DNA of 64,000 nucleotides. It comes from Theristus sp. LFF4_11. Taxonomy: Eukaryota > Nematoda > Chromadorea > Monhysterida > Xyalidae. Made by a program: the position numbers and the translations under genes. This document shows, piece by piece, positions 1 through 27,100 of this stretch. The stretch covers positions 62,001 through 126,000 of the forward strand of contig JASANC010000991.1 in the NCBI GenBank assembly GCA_030248135.1, given 5' to 3'. The stretch's first letter is position 1. Each line of letters opens with the position of its first letter. Below the pieces are notes generated by a model, which was given only the letters and a program-made list of their open reading frames with translations, did no database searches and was not told the origin of the DNA.

Positions 1-3000
1 TTCTTTTGGATCGATGCAGATGTTCAGGTAGACCTAAAGGAATGAATTGTGCTACTACGTGACCCACTGATTCGTGGGCAATGCGCACATCACACCACAT
101 TGCCTGAGGACAAATCGTTTGGTTTTTCATCACACCTTTGCGCGATAATAGGCCGACAATGACTGACTGTTTATGATCTTCTATTTTTGGTCCCGAGACT
201 CAATGCGCGCATCGATAGACAAACAGTTTCAGGCATGACGCGGGTATTCGCAAATTGGCAAAGTGATCCGAATCCACCAAAAATAGGGTCGAGTCACTTA
301 GGCGACTTTGAATTGCCACAGAATGATTGAAACTGGTTTCCGCTCAACGTCTGCACGCGCACTGAGTTGCAGAAGCTAAAAAATTGATAATAATAGCACA
401 ATGGAGGCGGCGTGAACAGCGCACGCACCTGCTCGAACGTGCCAATGTGCTCAACGGCACCGCACTGCAGATTGTGCACGGGTCGCACCAGACGTGCCGT
501 GCCGGCGAACACGTACAGTGCCGGCAACTGTGTGCGAACGTTGGCTGCATCTGCCGCGTACTCCACCAACGCGATCTCGGTCCAGTTCGGAACGCGCTTG
601 TCGGCTGTGGATTTGCAGAGAAAAAATAAATAAATTTCAAATTTCCAGTTTTCAGATAAAAACCATTTTTTGGACGGAAAATCTTGCACCGCTCCAACCA
701 ACACTGAACACGTGTTAGGGCTAGGGGTGTTCAAATGCAGGCTTGGAACAGCAGCACAAAACGGTTATGTATGCCATCTGGTTTACCGAAAAGGAATACA
801 CAAACCAAAACAATAAAAAACCAAATGTCAACCTGAAAGACCACACGCAACCAAACCTGGATTACACTTTGCGACGCGTAGCGCGTGCGCCAACGGTTTG
901 GCAAGTTTCGGATCGATGAAGCCGAGGAACTGGCCGTCAACGTAGACGGGATACGGAACTGGCTCGGACAGGCTTGGTTGTTTGGTCGGCGCTAGGCCTG
1001 AAAACAGGTTTTTTCGAGGAAATGATTCGAATTGCGGATAACATAATAACATAACACACGTTATTACTGAACTCTCTGATACAAGAAATAGCTCAGCAGA
1101 CGATTTGTGATACAAGAAACTGTGATTGGCAATTTCGAAAGATTACTTGTGGCGTATCGTGGGACGCGCGGCAGCGCAGTCCCACAATATTACAAAGCAT
1201 GAGAACCGAAACCCCAAAACACGCAACAACGCCGAACCTCGCGGCCACCTCGCCGTCGAGCGCTTGCCGGCCTCGACGACGCCGTTGCGTTTCATGAACC
1301 GCAGCAGTGGTTTCGTGTTCGGCACCGTGCACAGCACGCGACACGCTGCGGTCATGTGGTTCAGTAGGCCGCATGGGCCGCCGTCGGGCGTGTGCACCGG
1401 ACAGATGAAGCCCCACGCCTCCGGGCGCAGTTTGCGAACCTGCGACAGTTGAGCGATTGAAAACTCAAATGCAAAAATGTTGCATTGGGGATTTCGGTTG
1501 AGTTTGTGAATAGAATAACGCTGTGACGAAGACGAAGAATGTGTCACCCTCGTGGCCTGGTGGTAGCGCGTTCAGCTCTTGTTTGTGCATTCGGGGATCG
1601 AGCCCCGCCCAGGGGTGTATGGACACTTAATGACAGAGAAAACTCGATGGCCCCCCTGCTCAATGGCGTTCTGTACGCTTTTCTGGGTTAGCCCTGGCTA
1701 AAAACATCGCCAAAAAAATCCCAACAACAACAAAGTTGAGTTTCAATCAAAAACATAGAAAATCAGCACTCTCACATCGGTGGTTCTCATCGTCTGGAAA
1801 AACGAGCCGCGATGGATGGCGCGAAAATGCGACACGAAACGAATGTGGTTGATGCGTTCGGCAATCACCTGAAAACAAACCGCGACAAAAAATAAATTCA
1901 CAAATTTTCAAAACCATGAATCGAAACAGTTGCCAGAAAGTAAGTCAAGGAATTTGTAAAAATGTCCACGAATCAAAAAATCGGCGCGGTTGCAGTGCAC
2001 AAACGTCTGCGCGAGTGAACCTGTGCTCTGGAGGCGGTCGAAAAACACCGGTCACGGTCGTGAAGATCCATGCCCACCAGTACGACTGGTGTTTGTTTGG
2101 AACAACCACAACAGACAGCGAACAGAAAATGAACCGAATGAAGACAACACCAGCGCACAAAAATTCCCCCCAAACAACCAACCGTGAATCCATTCTGCTG
2201 CGGCATCCCGAGGCCACTAGTGGAGGGCATGTTTCCGGTGGCCAGGAACGACTCCAACGACCGCGTGAACTCGTTGCTGGTCGCGTTCATCGCCCGCTGA
2301 ATCTCCGTCGACGTCAGCGTGAAGCCGGTCTCCTTCTTCTGACTGTGGCGCTTGGTGGCGTTCTCCAGATTCTTGCGAACACGAGACAGCCACACCTCGA
2401 GACGCTCTTTCAACAGCATCAACATGATGTGACCGCTGAGCGCTGCTTCCTGCATGACCGAAACGGTGAATGTATCCATAGTATCGTCATTTTTTTGCGG
2501 TTCTGCGACTGAATACGTTTTCAGATGTGCAGAAAGGAAACCAGTTTCCATCTTTATGTGGTAATTCAGAGCAGCCAAAGTGACCCGGCCATGTTTAGGG
2601 GACCCGGATCACTTTGCCATATTTTGAATTCCCGCGTCGTAGGATGCAACTGCTTACCAATCTGTGCGCGCAGTGAGTCTCGCGACCAAAATAAAAGATA
2701 ATAAACAACTACCAGTCACTCGAAACGAACTCCAAACGCCATACCTGAAACTGCGGATTATCGGGACTCTCCTCGAGTATTTCATTCTGCACGAACGCGA
2801 TCAATTTCCGCGCCGCCAACGCCAGACAATGGAACTTGTGCAGATCGGTGCGCAGGTGCACGCAGACGGTGTTGTTCAGGATGAATCGGCACGCGTCAAC
2901 GTTCGACTCCCACGGAGCGATCCTGCTCGTCAACACCACCCGGAAGCGTTTGCCGATCACCTCGAGAGCGTGACGTTGACTGATCACGCCGTCTTCGTTG

Positions 3001-5539
3001 GCCATCTGCCGGAAAATATTCGGAAAACCGTTCGGTTTTTTTCTGTCAAACTACCCAACAGCGCCATTTTTCGATCCCGACTCGTGCTTGTTTCAGGTTC
3101 GTCTGCCAATAGGCACTCAAGCTCACTCAACTCAGACTGAATGGCTCAATTCCAGATGTTGTGCACAAGTCAATAAGTACCCTAAAATAAGCCTCCCAGT
3201 CCCACCCACCCAGTTAACGTGCAGAGTTGCCGACCGCCGTCAACAGCTTCAATTCAAGAGATTCATTCCAAATTCTGATGGCGACCCCTTCCAAATTCCA
3301 ACTGACATGCAACATATTGACGACGCAGCCGCGCCAAAACGCATCATACTCTCTGCCGGCCATCAAGTGCTCGTAGATCTGTCTGTCCGTATACCCAGTA
3401 AGCGCCTTCAACAGGTAGATCAGTGGGACGAAGAACGTCTGCCGATTGAACACGAAACAGACCATGATGCAACCGTTCTCGAGGTAGTGCATGAACATCA
3501 GCGACGCCTGCAAATATGCGACCGAATATGTGCGTATTCAGCACAAAGGCGCATGCGGGAAGATTACGCTTGGCGAAATACAGTATTTTTCAAATCATGA
3601 AAAAACCGCATTTTCCCGGTAAAATTACGGTATTTTTTCAGCAATATCGACCGCAAAATTGCGCTTTCAAAGTCAAGGAAGCACACTGCCTTGACTGCAG
3701 CGCATGAGTGCCGCGACGGCAAGCAATCAAGTCGTGGAAAAGCACAGCTTGCCGGAAATACCGTGCGGGAAAAACACGTTGAGTTCAACTACTCAAGTAT
3801 CTTTCAAAAAACTAAAAAAAAGCAGCAGATGTATCTGCGAGACGCTATGAACTCGAATGAATCGTCGCGAACTCAGCTCGTCAAGAAACGGCGGTATGGC
3901 TCAGCGAGCCAGTCGTTCAAAACAACAACAACACAAGACACAGTCGAACTGACCATGTGGTTGTCCCGAACCGAGCGCATCGTCAGCGCCCACTCCGTGT
4001 ACAGCGGTCCGCGGTCTCTGTATCGGTCGCGTTTCAGTGCGATCGGATAGTTGCGTCTGTTGACGACGAGACACCGGATCACTCGTTCGCCGCCGTTCAC
4101 CACGTAGTAGCCGCCCTGCTCCGTCGGCTCTTCGCCTGCGACCGAATATGAACAAAATCTGATTAGGCGTCTGACTAAATTCACAGTTCCATGCGCCACA
4201 GACGACCGGGATCGATTTATTGGGTGCTGTAAACTGATCCGGTCGTCTGTCTGTGCCGCGTCGAACGTCAGCGTCGTACTCCGCACTTCCAACTTTCCAC
4301 CTATAGAACGGCAGACGGAAAGCCGTACACCGGCGCTACAGACGCGACACTTATGTTCGAGTTCGATTCGCTTGTTTTTCGATCAATAATATTTCGGCAG
4401 GCAGTGTGATTGTGCATGTCAACTACTGTGTTTATAACAGAGTGCATAGTCTTCATGAGCAATCGCCATAAATCTACGTGTGGCAAGTGGAGATCCAGCA
4501 GACGACAAGAAAATCGAAATGAAGAAAACAAAAGACTGACCCCGTCTGATGAGTTGCTGTTGATTGAGTTTACGCAGATGACATTTGTCGGACATCAGCA
4601 TCACCGGGACACGTCCGACGACCGCCTCGAACGGCTCATACGCGCGTCCGTTCACGCGCACGTGCACTTGCACCAACAGTTTGCCTGCAAGGTGCACGGT
4701 TGCGGAAACATTGGACTGACGTTTCTGACTGGTGTTCAGTGGATCACAGTTCAGAATATGCTTTTGCATGGCTACTGGGTGATGATACGATGAATACAGC
4801 ACGACTTCTATCTGGCCGCGATGAATACAACACAAAAACGAACACGTTAGCTGGTTAGTAACAGTGCACCAACGTCCTTCACGCTGCGCAGGCGGTTCAA
4901 AAACCACAACAACAGCAGCAGTATGGCAATTGGTGCGAAAACAGCAACAATAACAAACTGAACAGAAACTATAGCCGTTCGGAAAGTCTATATTTTCATC
5001 GTAAAATGCACAGCGCACCAGAATAACTGAGCTGCCGTTGCCTGCACTCGGCCGGGTGCAGTGTTGCAGCGTCCAGCCGTTGTCTCACTGCGGCGAACGT
5101 CGTGCGTGACCGTGGCTCGCCAGTGGCCGCCAGCACATCCGGCTGCTGCGGCTCGCAAAGCGACGCCGAAACGATTCGCATCTCGACGGCGTCGTTGCTG
5201 CCTGACGCATCACAAACATAAAAAAAAACAGGTGCACCAATTGAACCTCAGCCAGCACCCTTAGCCTTTGTGTGCATTGAATTGGAAGTTTCTCACTCGT
5301 GTAGCAAAAAAAACACTGGTGCAGTCTTTGTATGGTTCTGGTTTACTGTGGTGACATGATCAATTTGACATGATATGAACTGGCAGTGGCATGATCACCA
5401 ACCAACTCATCATTCGAAAGTTTTTTTTACCAGCGAGTCGAAATTTTTCCGGAGTTACGTCCGGAACCATTCGCTGAAGTCCACTGCTGGCGAAATAATT
5501 GTACGATTGAACGTGCGCCTCGACGACATCGCATTCCAT
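1..5539 (-). CDS. POLR1B: RNA polymerase I second-largest subunit (RPA135/POLR1B), N-terminal ~664 residues, cut by window edge
   Basis: Second-largest catalytic subunit of nucleolar RNA polymerase I, which transcribes rRNA precursors. Twelve exons are seen on the minus strand: 5431-5539, 5019-5201, 4541-4684, 3954-4135, 3307-3507, 2745-3005, 2183-2449, 1776-1868, 1238-1439, 857-997, 429-604 and 1-33 (continuing off the window). All junction phases agree and the total is 664 codons. Family signatures in order: HPAECR in exon 2, [14 protein letters not shown] and RRNYPIAL in exon 4, HYLENG in exon 5, LATGNM in exon 7, [20 protein letters not shown] in exon 9, RLVRPVHNL and GTFEQ in exon 11. 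The ATG at 5539 gives a start about 40 residues shorter than the human protein, so a further 5' exon is possible. The catalytic C-terminal half lies outside the window. A SINE sits in the intron at 1440-1775. Confidence 0.95.
175..300 (-). repeat. Dispersed repeat R (GGGACCAAAATAAAAGATA family), copy 1
   Basis: Complement form TTTTTGGTCCCGAGACTCAA TGCGCGCATCGATAG ... GACGCGGGTATTCG. Shared blocks with copies at 2588, 14908, 28592, 41783, 45440 and 58588. In the POLR1B intron 34-428. Confidence 0.7.
1544..1735 (+). mobile_element. tRNA-derived SINE, full-length copy 1
   Basis: The best complete copy. The 5' part has a pol III A box (TGGTGGTAGCGCG) and a B box (GGGATCGAGCCCC) spaced as in a tRNA. 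A tRNA-unrelated body follows (ACTTAATGACAGAGAAAACTCGATGG, then a segment with CAGGGCTAA-type sequence on the complement), and the copy ends in a short (CAA)n tail. It sits in a POLR1B intron in the opposite orientation to the gene. Confidence 0.85.
2588..2701 (+). repeat. Dispersed repeat R, copy 2
   Basis: TTTTGAATTCCCGCGTCGTA ... GTGAGTCTCGCGACCAAAAT AAAAGATAATAA, in the POLR1B intron 2450-2744. Confidence 0.7.
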
Positions 5540-5970
5540 GGTTTTTTCACGTCACTGACAAAAATGAATTTCATTCCAAGCCTAAAATAAGTCGGCCGGT
5601 AGAACTGGGATTGTTGTTGTTGAACAAAAATCAATTTTTTAAACTAAAAAAACAAAAATTCCGATTATTTTTCTCTCTCGCAGGTCCCCCCCCCCCAATA
5701 TGTTCTGAATATCTTAAATACCGTCTGAAAGCGCCACTTGGTTTGGTTGCTGTTTCGTGTCGTGTCGTCGTGGCGCCGTGTAATCGTTTTGTGTGTAGTG
5801 TATTTTTAATCAGGTCTTTCTTTATTACCCGCTCGTTTTGTGTGGTGCTTGTGCAAGCAACGGATGTGCGAAGATTTTTGTCAGTCTCCTCGCTGTCATT
5901 TGTGCCAAACAACGCCAGCAGCAGCTCGATGTGGTTGGGGCGTTCAATCCTGTCGTTCAGTGCGTCATCG
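5540..5970. promoter_or_regulatory. Divergent intergenic region between POLR1B and MRPS18C
   Basis: About 430 bp separate the two head-to-head start codons, so both promoters must lie here or overlap the first exons. A run of ten C residues is present near 5686-5696. No clear TATA box is seen. Shared bidirectional control is inference from spacing only. Confidence 0.5.
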
Positions 5971-7150
5971 ATGACGGTGATCGTTCCGGTACGATGCAGA
6001 TTTCGGGTGCCGTTTCGCGACTGGAGCAGCAGACGAAAGAAGAAAATACGGCACACTCTCGCTCAGGGTGGGTTTGCTTGTGGAATTGGTGAGAAAGCAA
6101 GGTTTTCACCCACCACGCACCCGGCCCCGCCATTCGTTCAGATTAAAATGCAACAGACCACAGAGTTTTGTCAGGTCAGGAAGAAAGAACGATTGTTCCA
6201 TCGCCACGAATGGAGCTTCTTGCAATTGTTTGGGTTCACTCAGCAGAGTCAGCTCAACCAACCACACTCAGGTTACCCGAATCGTCCCGCAGTGCCAGCG
6301 CCGTACCCTGAGACGCCGAGCGGTCCGGACGGCTCCCGTTCAGCGGACGACCCACTGCCAGCGACACTCGTCACGGAGCAGCATCGTCTGCCGAATCGTG
6401 TGCTCCCGCAGCCGGTTCGCTTCGAGCAACAGTCGTACGTCGACCCACCCGATCCGTATGCGGCGACCAAACAGCCGCGCAAATGTGTACTCTGTCGAAA
6501 TCCGCATGTCAAGGTGAGGTGACCGTTTTTGTTGTGAGTCGTTGCGTGACATCGTGTCGGTATTTACAAGCGTGACTCTTGGTTTGTTCAACGGTTGTTT
6601 GGTTATGATGAAACTATTGTTGCTTTCATATTCAAGGTGGACTACAAGAACGCGCGTCTGCTGTCGCAGTTCATCAGCAGCTTCACAGGTCGCACCTATG
6701 ACCATCATATCACCGGTGAGCGTGAACGGGACGTTGCATAAAAATCCAAATATCAATCGTTTCATTGAATCTAGAAGTCGATCATTTCTTTTGTTTGTGT
6801 ACCGCTTCTGATTATTTTGTGCAGTCTCTAACTCTTAACATATCTAACTAGCTGATTGGTTGATGCATGCATTCTGTGCATGAACTGATGTGGAGGCGGA
6901 GTTTGCTTTGCATGAATCCGTGCATCACGTGAACCACCAACCAATCACCTGATTGTTTATGTTATCGAGTTAGACTGCACCTTTGTTCACCGTGTCAGGT
7001 TTATGTCGACCGCAACAGCAGCGTGTTCTGAGCGAGATCCGCAAGAGCCGCATCGCCGGCTACATGCCCGTCATGGGCAAAAACCCGCGCTATTTGAACG
7101 ACCCGCAGCTGTTCGACCCGATGCGCCCGCTGAAAGCGAATCCGTATTGA
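5971..7150 (+). CDS. MRPS18C: Mitochondrial small-subunit ribosomal protein bS18m (MRPS18C type)
   Basis: Component of the mitochondrial 28S ribosomal subunit. Four exons, 5971-6067, 6272-6513, 6637-6715 and 6999-7150, join in phase to 189 codons plus stop. The S18 core is clear: KCVLC (exon 2), then [14 protein letters not shown] and [14 protein letters not shown] across exons 3-4, then [13 protein letters not shown] and a terminal stop. These match the family features KxCxxC, DYKN..LLxQF, GRI..HITGLC. The first exon encodes an Arg/Lys-rich segment ([17 protein letters not shown]) that suits a mitochondrial presequence. The exon 1 to exon 2 junction is my inference, chosen because phases close. 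The last intron (283 bp) is mostly filled by a 152-bp MITE. It shares a divergent promoter region with POLR1B and lies just upstream of TARBP1 on the same strand. Confidence 0.9.
6829..6980. mobile_element. Short TIR element (MITE), family with GTGCAGTCT ends, copy in MRPS18C intron 3
   Basis: 152 bp with terminal inverted repeats of about 40 bp: GTGCAGTCTCTAACTCTTAA at the left, TCGAGTTAGACTGCAC at the right. GCTGATTGGTTG motifs lie further in and a GATGCATGCATTCTGTGCAT core is central. It takes up more than half of the intron 6716-6998. No coding capacity. Confidence 0.8.
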
Positions 7151-7301
7151 TCATTTTGAATGAAAAAAACGTGAAACCGGATTTGTTGTGGTCTTCCGTA
7201 TTCTTTGTTATTCCGTAATGAAGATGATTTTGTGGGTGTTTTATTTCTGAGGTGCTCTTCTAGTCTGTCCGTTTAGTCAATTTACGTCTGCATAAAGTAA
7301 A

Positions 7302-7307
7302 AAATAA
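7302..7307 (+). terminator. Polyadenylation signal AATAAA of MRPS18C
   Basis: Canonical AATAAA 152 bp after the MRPS18C stop and 180 bp before the TARBP1 start codon. The position suits 3'-end formation between two closely spaced same-strand genes. Confidence 0.55.
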
Positions 7308-7486
7308 ATGAAAACCGCAGCGATGTGTGGAGTTTTCGAGATGTGCGGCGCTATCCGTCGAGCATAACCGAGCCGTCGGTCATGCCGTTTGGTCTCCTGA
7401 TATTGATTGTGCGTTACATTCCACTTTTAAATCGCAATGTGCAACACTCACTGGTTTTCTCTTTTGTCAAGCAACGTCTGTGAAAA

Positions 7487-21126
<13,640 letters not shown>

Positions 21127-24100
21127 CTGGTAGAGTGCCAGACTCTGGTGTGACTCACGCGCAAACGAACACACACAAGCACGGGTGGTTGGTTTATTGT
21201 TGGTTTTTTTGTTAGCAATGTGTCTTTTGAAGTTTGAAAACACCGTTGTTTGCTGCTTTACTTCGGTGGTTGTGGATTTCTGCGTTGTTTATGTTGTTAC
21301 GTTTTTGTTTCGTGTTATCATTTGTTGACAGATTCTATCTGTGCTGCTCTGTTTTACTTCTCTTTCGGTGTCTTTAAGGTAGAAGAATTGACATCAATCA
21401 TTATTGCAAAGGTAAAATTCGAAAACGATGTACTGGTTTTTGTCACTCAAGAACTGAAAGTCGAACTGAACTGTATAGCGTTCCAAATGCATACCACCAG
21501 CTGATAACAGCAGGTATAGCTGTTGATTAAACAGTTCTCAAAAACCTCTCAACACAAATTCGTGCCGTATTGTCATACCAGGGTAAAACGGGCACAAAAA
21601 GTTGTATAATCTTACGACCCCTAATTACAATTACACCAAAACGAAGAGGTGTGGGAAATTTGATTTTTTTATTGTTTGGCTTTTTCTCGAATCACTGCCC
21701 ACCCACCGTGGTTCGAATGCATTGGGGTGTTACTGAAATCGAAAATTAGTCAATTTACATTTGGATTACAGATTGTTGAACTTCAAGTGCCATTTAGCAA
21801 GACTGGAAATTTCTTTACTACTGTACGGTCTTTGTTTGAAAAGTACAGTTACGATGTAACAAGAATTGGTTTGTACCCTCAGGAAAATCCGTTTTTTGTT
21901 GGGTATCGACAATGCGAAATCGTTATGGTCATTGCATTCATACAACATGCTTCCTATTCTTCTATGGGACTACAAGTTTTTGCTGATTTACAAGTTTGAT
22001 AAAACTGAAACGAGCAGCGCGGAAATAACAGCCATTTGTACGTGTACCGTAAAACCAGAGAAAGTGAATCGTCCTAAAACTTTTATTTGAGAGAAAATGG
22101 CGTGGTCAGAAACTGAAATTGCAAGAATGCCATTAGAGATAAGCCAAACGACCTTGTTTCATATGCCGGACCCGTTTTTCAGGATGTAATACTTGAATGT
22201 TAAAAAGGAACCAACCTTGAAAAATTTGAAAGCTGTTCGTTTTCATTGTTTTATATTACAGATATCTCAAAGAGACGCGTGACTGAAGAAAAGAATTGTA
22301 AAGCTTGGTTTTTTATAGTTTCTTGGTTCGAGATTTTGCCTAACATTCTTCAAAATTGAGCCCACCCACCCTCATTAAGGTCACTCCCTCATAGATGCAA
22401 AGAAATGGGGTACGGTAGTATTCACTATTCAGACTCTTGTTCAGATGGGGCTCCATAAATGTACACATGGTCCTCGCATATTCCGACCACCAAAGCGGCA
22501 ACGCCAATTCCATATTTGTTTCTGATATCGGAAAATCGTCATATTTCAATCTTTACAACCACTTTTGTGTTCGGCTGAGTACAGTGTGTACATTTATATA
22601 ACCTGATACATAATATCAACACCCGTGACAATCATAAAACACGTCTCTACGGCGGTTTTAGTGCGCAAAACAAACAAGAGAACGGCTCTGATGCAAAGGC
22701 ACCGTACCGCCCACACGTCCGACCGAGTGTCGTAAATTATGATTCCGCTCCATATTATGCGCAATTATGCAACTTTCGTTTTGATACGGGTCATTAGCAG
22801 TGCCAAACTGTCCACTTCAAAAGGGCCTTCCAAAGAACTTTCTCTTTGCAACGATTGCGCTTTTTTCTGTGATGACCGAATCGATATGAATGATGATAAT
22901 CTTGCCGATGAACGTTTGGTCACGGCTGATTGGCTTCTGCTTTGGTTCCGTTGATTTCTTTTGGAGTTGGCCGATTTCGTGAGAAGTGTACTTGCTTGTT
23001 GCGGTGTCTGTTGAGATTGTATGGCATTATAAAGTTTTTTTTTGGCCATAGGGCAATTTATTACATGCAGTTTTGTGAAATAAAACAGTATGTGGTTCTC
23101 GCAGGCATACATGACAAATCAGGTGCAGCAAAAATGGCTGAAAAGCCATCCTTGGTTCCTATATGTCTTTAAAATTTAAAAAATCAAACCGCAACATGTA
23201 CGCTCGGGGGAAGCATTTAGCGCGAATTTCCAAACAGCAATAAAAACAGACACCCCATAAAACACCTATTGCTCGTTTCAGTTCCACCAAACGGCTGGAA
23301 ATAAAATCCTCAGTGTCATAACCATAAAACACGCCGATCAGAGCGGAGGGCTGAACCCGTGAACCAACGGGAAAGCGCATTTTGGATCGCGCACAAGCAC
23401 CTTCAACAAATCGTTCACAAATTATGACCAGGCATCAAATATTGTTGTTGTTGTGCGTAATCACGCGCATAAATTGTGTGTTTTTAAAATCGACTCCGCC
23501 AAAAAGTCTCATTATGAAGGCGGGTCCTTCTCGGTGACTTATATTCGCAAAGTTTTCAACTTCTCATATATGCGGAGCTCCCAGCCACCCCGCCATCCCC
23601 CCACAAATCACACATGAGCCGCAAAAAAGTTGCGCGCGCGCACATTTTACAGTATTTTTAATCGCCTCCACGTCTCTTCGCGCATATTCGCCGCCGCACG
23701 CAGTGAAAACGGCGCGCAAATTTGTCGAAATATTTATTATATGGCCAGATAAACGGTTATTAGCCGGCGGTGAGGACAGTTTTGATGGCAGTTTTATGTC
23801 CGACTTGGAATTGTTCGAGAGCCGGACTGCTGAGAATAATGGGCCTAATAAATTCCGTTGACTGACGAGTCTGGTGTGTATTTATGGGTGTGCGCGAGCA
23901 GACCGACTGTTTCCGACTCTGTTTTTGAAAAATTTCGCGCAATTTTCAAGTTTTTTTGTCGTCGTTCAGAAATAGCATCACTTCTATTGTACAGTTATGG
24001 GGCGTTCGGAATGGCGCGCAATTATTATGATTTTATTGCGCTGTGCCGCCCATATCAAAATGCAATCAGACATAGTGGTCGTTTAATAGGAGAGTTTGGA

Positions 24101-27100
24101 TGGAGAACCTTGCCTGGAACGCGTCAGCTAATTTATATTTGCTCATAAAACCGCTTGAATTAACAGCTTGGGAGGTCCGTTTTCGTTCCTGAACAAAAGT
24201 CAGAAACTTTGGAATCTCCAGATGGCCATTTCACACTCTGCATCCCGTTTTTTGCGCTGGATAGCTTTAACCGGAATCTTAGAAAATGTCTGGGTGTTGA
24301 AGCCACTCGCTAGTGGCGTCATAGCAGGAATATAGTTCAACGCAGTGTTGTGTTATCAAAAATGAAGGAAAACGCAGAAAAAAATGTAATGTTCGCATAG
24401 GTTGTGGGCATCGCTCGGAAATATTTATGTGTTTTTGATTTTCACCGCCATAAAAATGTGTTGTGGACAGCAACAACAATGCGTATACACGCACGTTTTT
24501 TGAGCATTTGAGGAATACAAAATTCACCACATATAAATAAACGCACTGGTAAGCGATGCTTTTCAGGTTAGTAAGGAGCTAAGTCATCGATTAGCTCTTG
24601 ATAATTTGAGAAGCGCTTCCGAATTTTGTTCAGTGTTGACCTGCCGAAAATCTGTCGGGTCTGTTATAATTTAAAAAACGTCTGGAATTTATTACATTCA
24701 ATCAGCGTCTCGTCAAAAAAAAATTCCACGTTTGAATATACCATGCACGTTTTAAAATGAGCGCAAAGTTCTGCTCCGAGCTGATTTCAAAATTGCTCTC
24801 AGCCAGTCCCAACTGTGACCTGACGAGATTGACTTGCAACTTTGTTTCACGGAAAACATTCAGAAAATTTTCGAATCCGACTCTGATTGGTGGGCGGTGC
24901 GAGCGCACAACCACAGACATTTTCATTATCATATATCATTGTTCGACATAAATTTCTCTCCCTCTCCGCCACAGAAAACGGTGAGAGAGTGATGCGTTTG
25001 TTTCAGACCTAAAGAAAGCACTGACACATCTTGATTTTACGTTCAAAACTAACTACATTCTGTCTGTCAATATTTCATTCGGCCAACAAAAACATCGTTA
25101 CCAACATCAGTGTCAGACTTTTGTGAAACTGGCCGATGATTTTGTGGTGGGAAGAAAAGTGCAATGAACATTTCGGTGTTCACATGAACAGAACACTCTA
25201 ATTTTCAATGGTTTTCGTGGTTTGCCTCTTTCAGCAGTGATTCCTTCAGCCGTTGGCGATTTGAAAGTTAATCGATCTTGTTCTCATCAACCAAAACATT
25301 TATCCATTCACACATTGAAATCTGAAACTGTATATTCACACAGTCAATTCGGACTAATGAACAAAAGGAGACCTCAGCAACAGTATCGAAAACAATTATT
25401 TCAAACATGCAGGCAAACAAACAGACAAAAAATCAATTCAATAAAAGCCCATGGTGATCGATTATCATTTTACACAAAGTGGGTCCCGCCCTTTGCGGTA
25501 TCAATTTCATAATACTCCGAAGATCAGAATGAAATTGCCCGCCGCATTCAACAAGCGCCACCGGCTAATTCCCATATCATTGGAAAAACCGATGCTTACA
25601 AACGCGGAACACGGTCCAAGAAGCCATTAATAGAACCGGAACCAATTCACTGGGCATATCTGTCCTCCTGTCAACCCTGACGATTGTTTGGTTCCCGATA
25701 ATCTACCTTTTTTGTCAACAAACAGCGTTTACCGCCCCACATGCCCGCCCTACCCCCTTAATGTGCGGCATAGCGGTCACCCACAAAAAAATTTACGCGC
25801 ACGATCAGTTTTCCAAATCGTTAACGGCTCTAATAATCGGCGAGCCCGCCAGGCGCAAACACATTTACAAGCGACCAGCCATCATAATAACATACAAAAC
25901 ACGCACCCCAGCCAGCCTTTGATCTGTCACTCAATCTTGTGTGTGGCCTCATTCACGATTCATTAACGGGGTGGCCGCCGCACACACACACACCGAGCAT
26001 AGGAACTCCCCGCCCACCGATTAACGCTGCTGCGGCCGGCGCGGTGTCTCAACACGGCGAATAGAAAGATCAACGCCGCTTTCCTCCCCTCCCCCTTCCC
26101 CTTCGCTCATGTCAGCCGCACTCAACAGCCCACACACGGTCATCATACCCCCTGTCCAATTTGATGCCGTTCCGTTTGTGATACCGCGCGCGCAAGCCAC
26201 TCGAAGCTCCAACACGCACCGACTGACAACTGCGGTATGGCCCACTACACCCCGAACAAAAAAAATGCTTATCCATCCATCTCATCTCACTCACAGTGTC
26301 CACCGTTTTATCTAAACGGCTGTACCGCTCGCGCGCTCATTGGTTGCGTCGACTGGTTGAGATCCCGCCCACCTATTGTGTACCGCGCAAAATATTGTGA
26401 CGCAGGTCAGATGTTACGAAAGTCATCATGTTCGTTTCGTCGTTGCCAGAATTTTTTTCGATGCCTGTTGGTCTGTTTTTTTTGGAATGCAACGAGATTT
26501 TGAATTCTTTCGATCGGTTTTCCAGTTTTAAAGCAGATTTCTTTTGCTCATTTCATACCTGACGTCTGTGTGTAGATGTTTTTTTGAAGTTTTTATTCTT
26601 TTTGACATTCGAATGTATTTCGCAATTTACCGACTGAATCAAATATCATCATCGGAGCATTTTGTTCAAAAAAAACATAGTGTATGTGCAACGGATTTGC
26701 TTTGATTTCATTGTGTTTAATCTGCCGTCTTTCCATAAAAATGTGCCTATAAGAGTTCCGCTTCAAATCAGCAATTTCTGCTTCATTAAGCTGCCTAAAC
26801 TGTCCTGTTTGCCTTCGCGACCCCCCGGCAACTGTTTACCGCACATCACGCCGTGCCGTCCCCACTTGGGTTTGCCCCAAAAGGTTGCCGGAACAGCGTG
26901 TCACCCCAAAATGCCTTGTTCAGAATTTCAGATCCTGAAAAGCTCCATTCACTCTCCAGAATGCAGCGGGCATCAACACTTTTGACTTTTGCGGGTGCAG
27001 TAGCTGTCCTGCCTGAAAGTGTTTTGCTTGTTATTGTTGATTTTCGCTTTGTGTCTAGCCGCCACGATGCTGACGATACAGACAGGCCGTGACTGACAAT

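Noticed and set aside
22340..25512. Several 70-100 codon frames between TARBP1 and the Sp gene
   Set aside because: Composition and codon use look random, no family motifs, and no coherent chain of splice sites.
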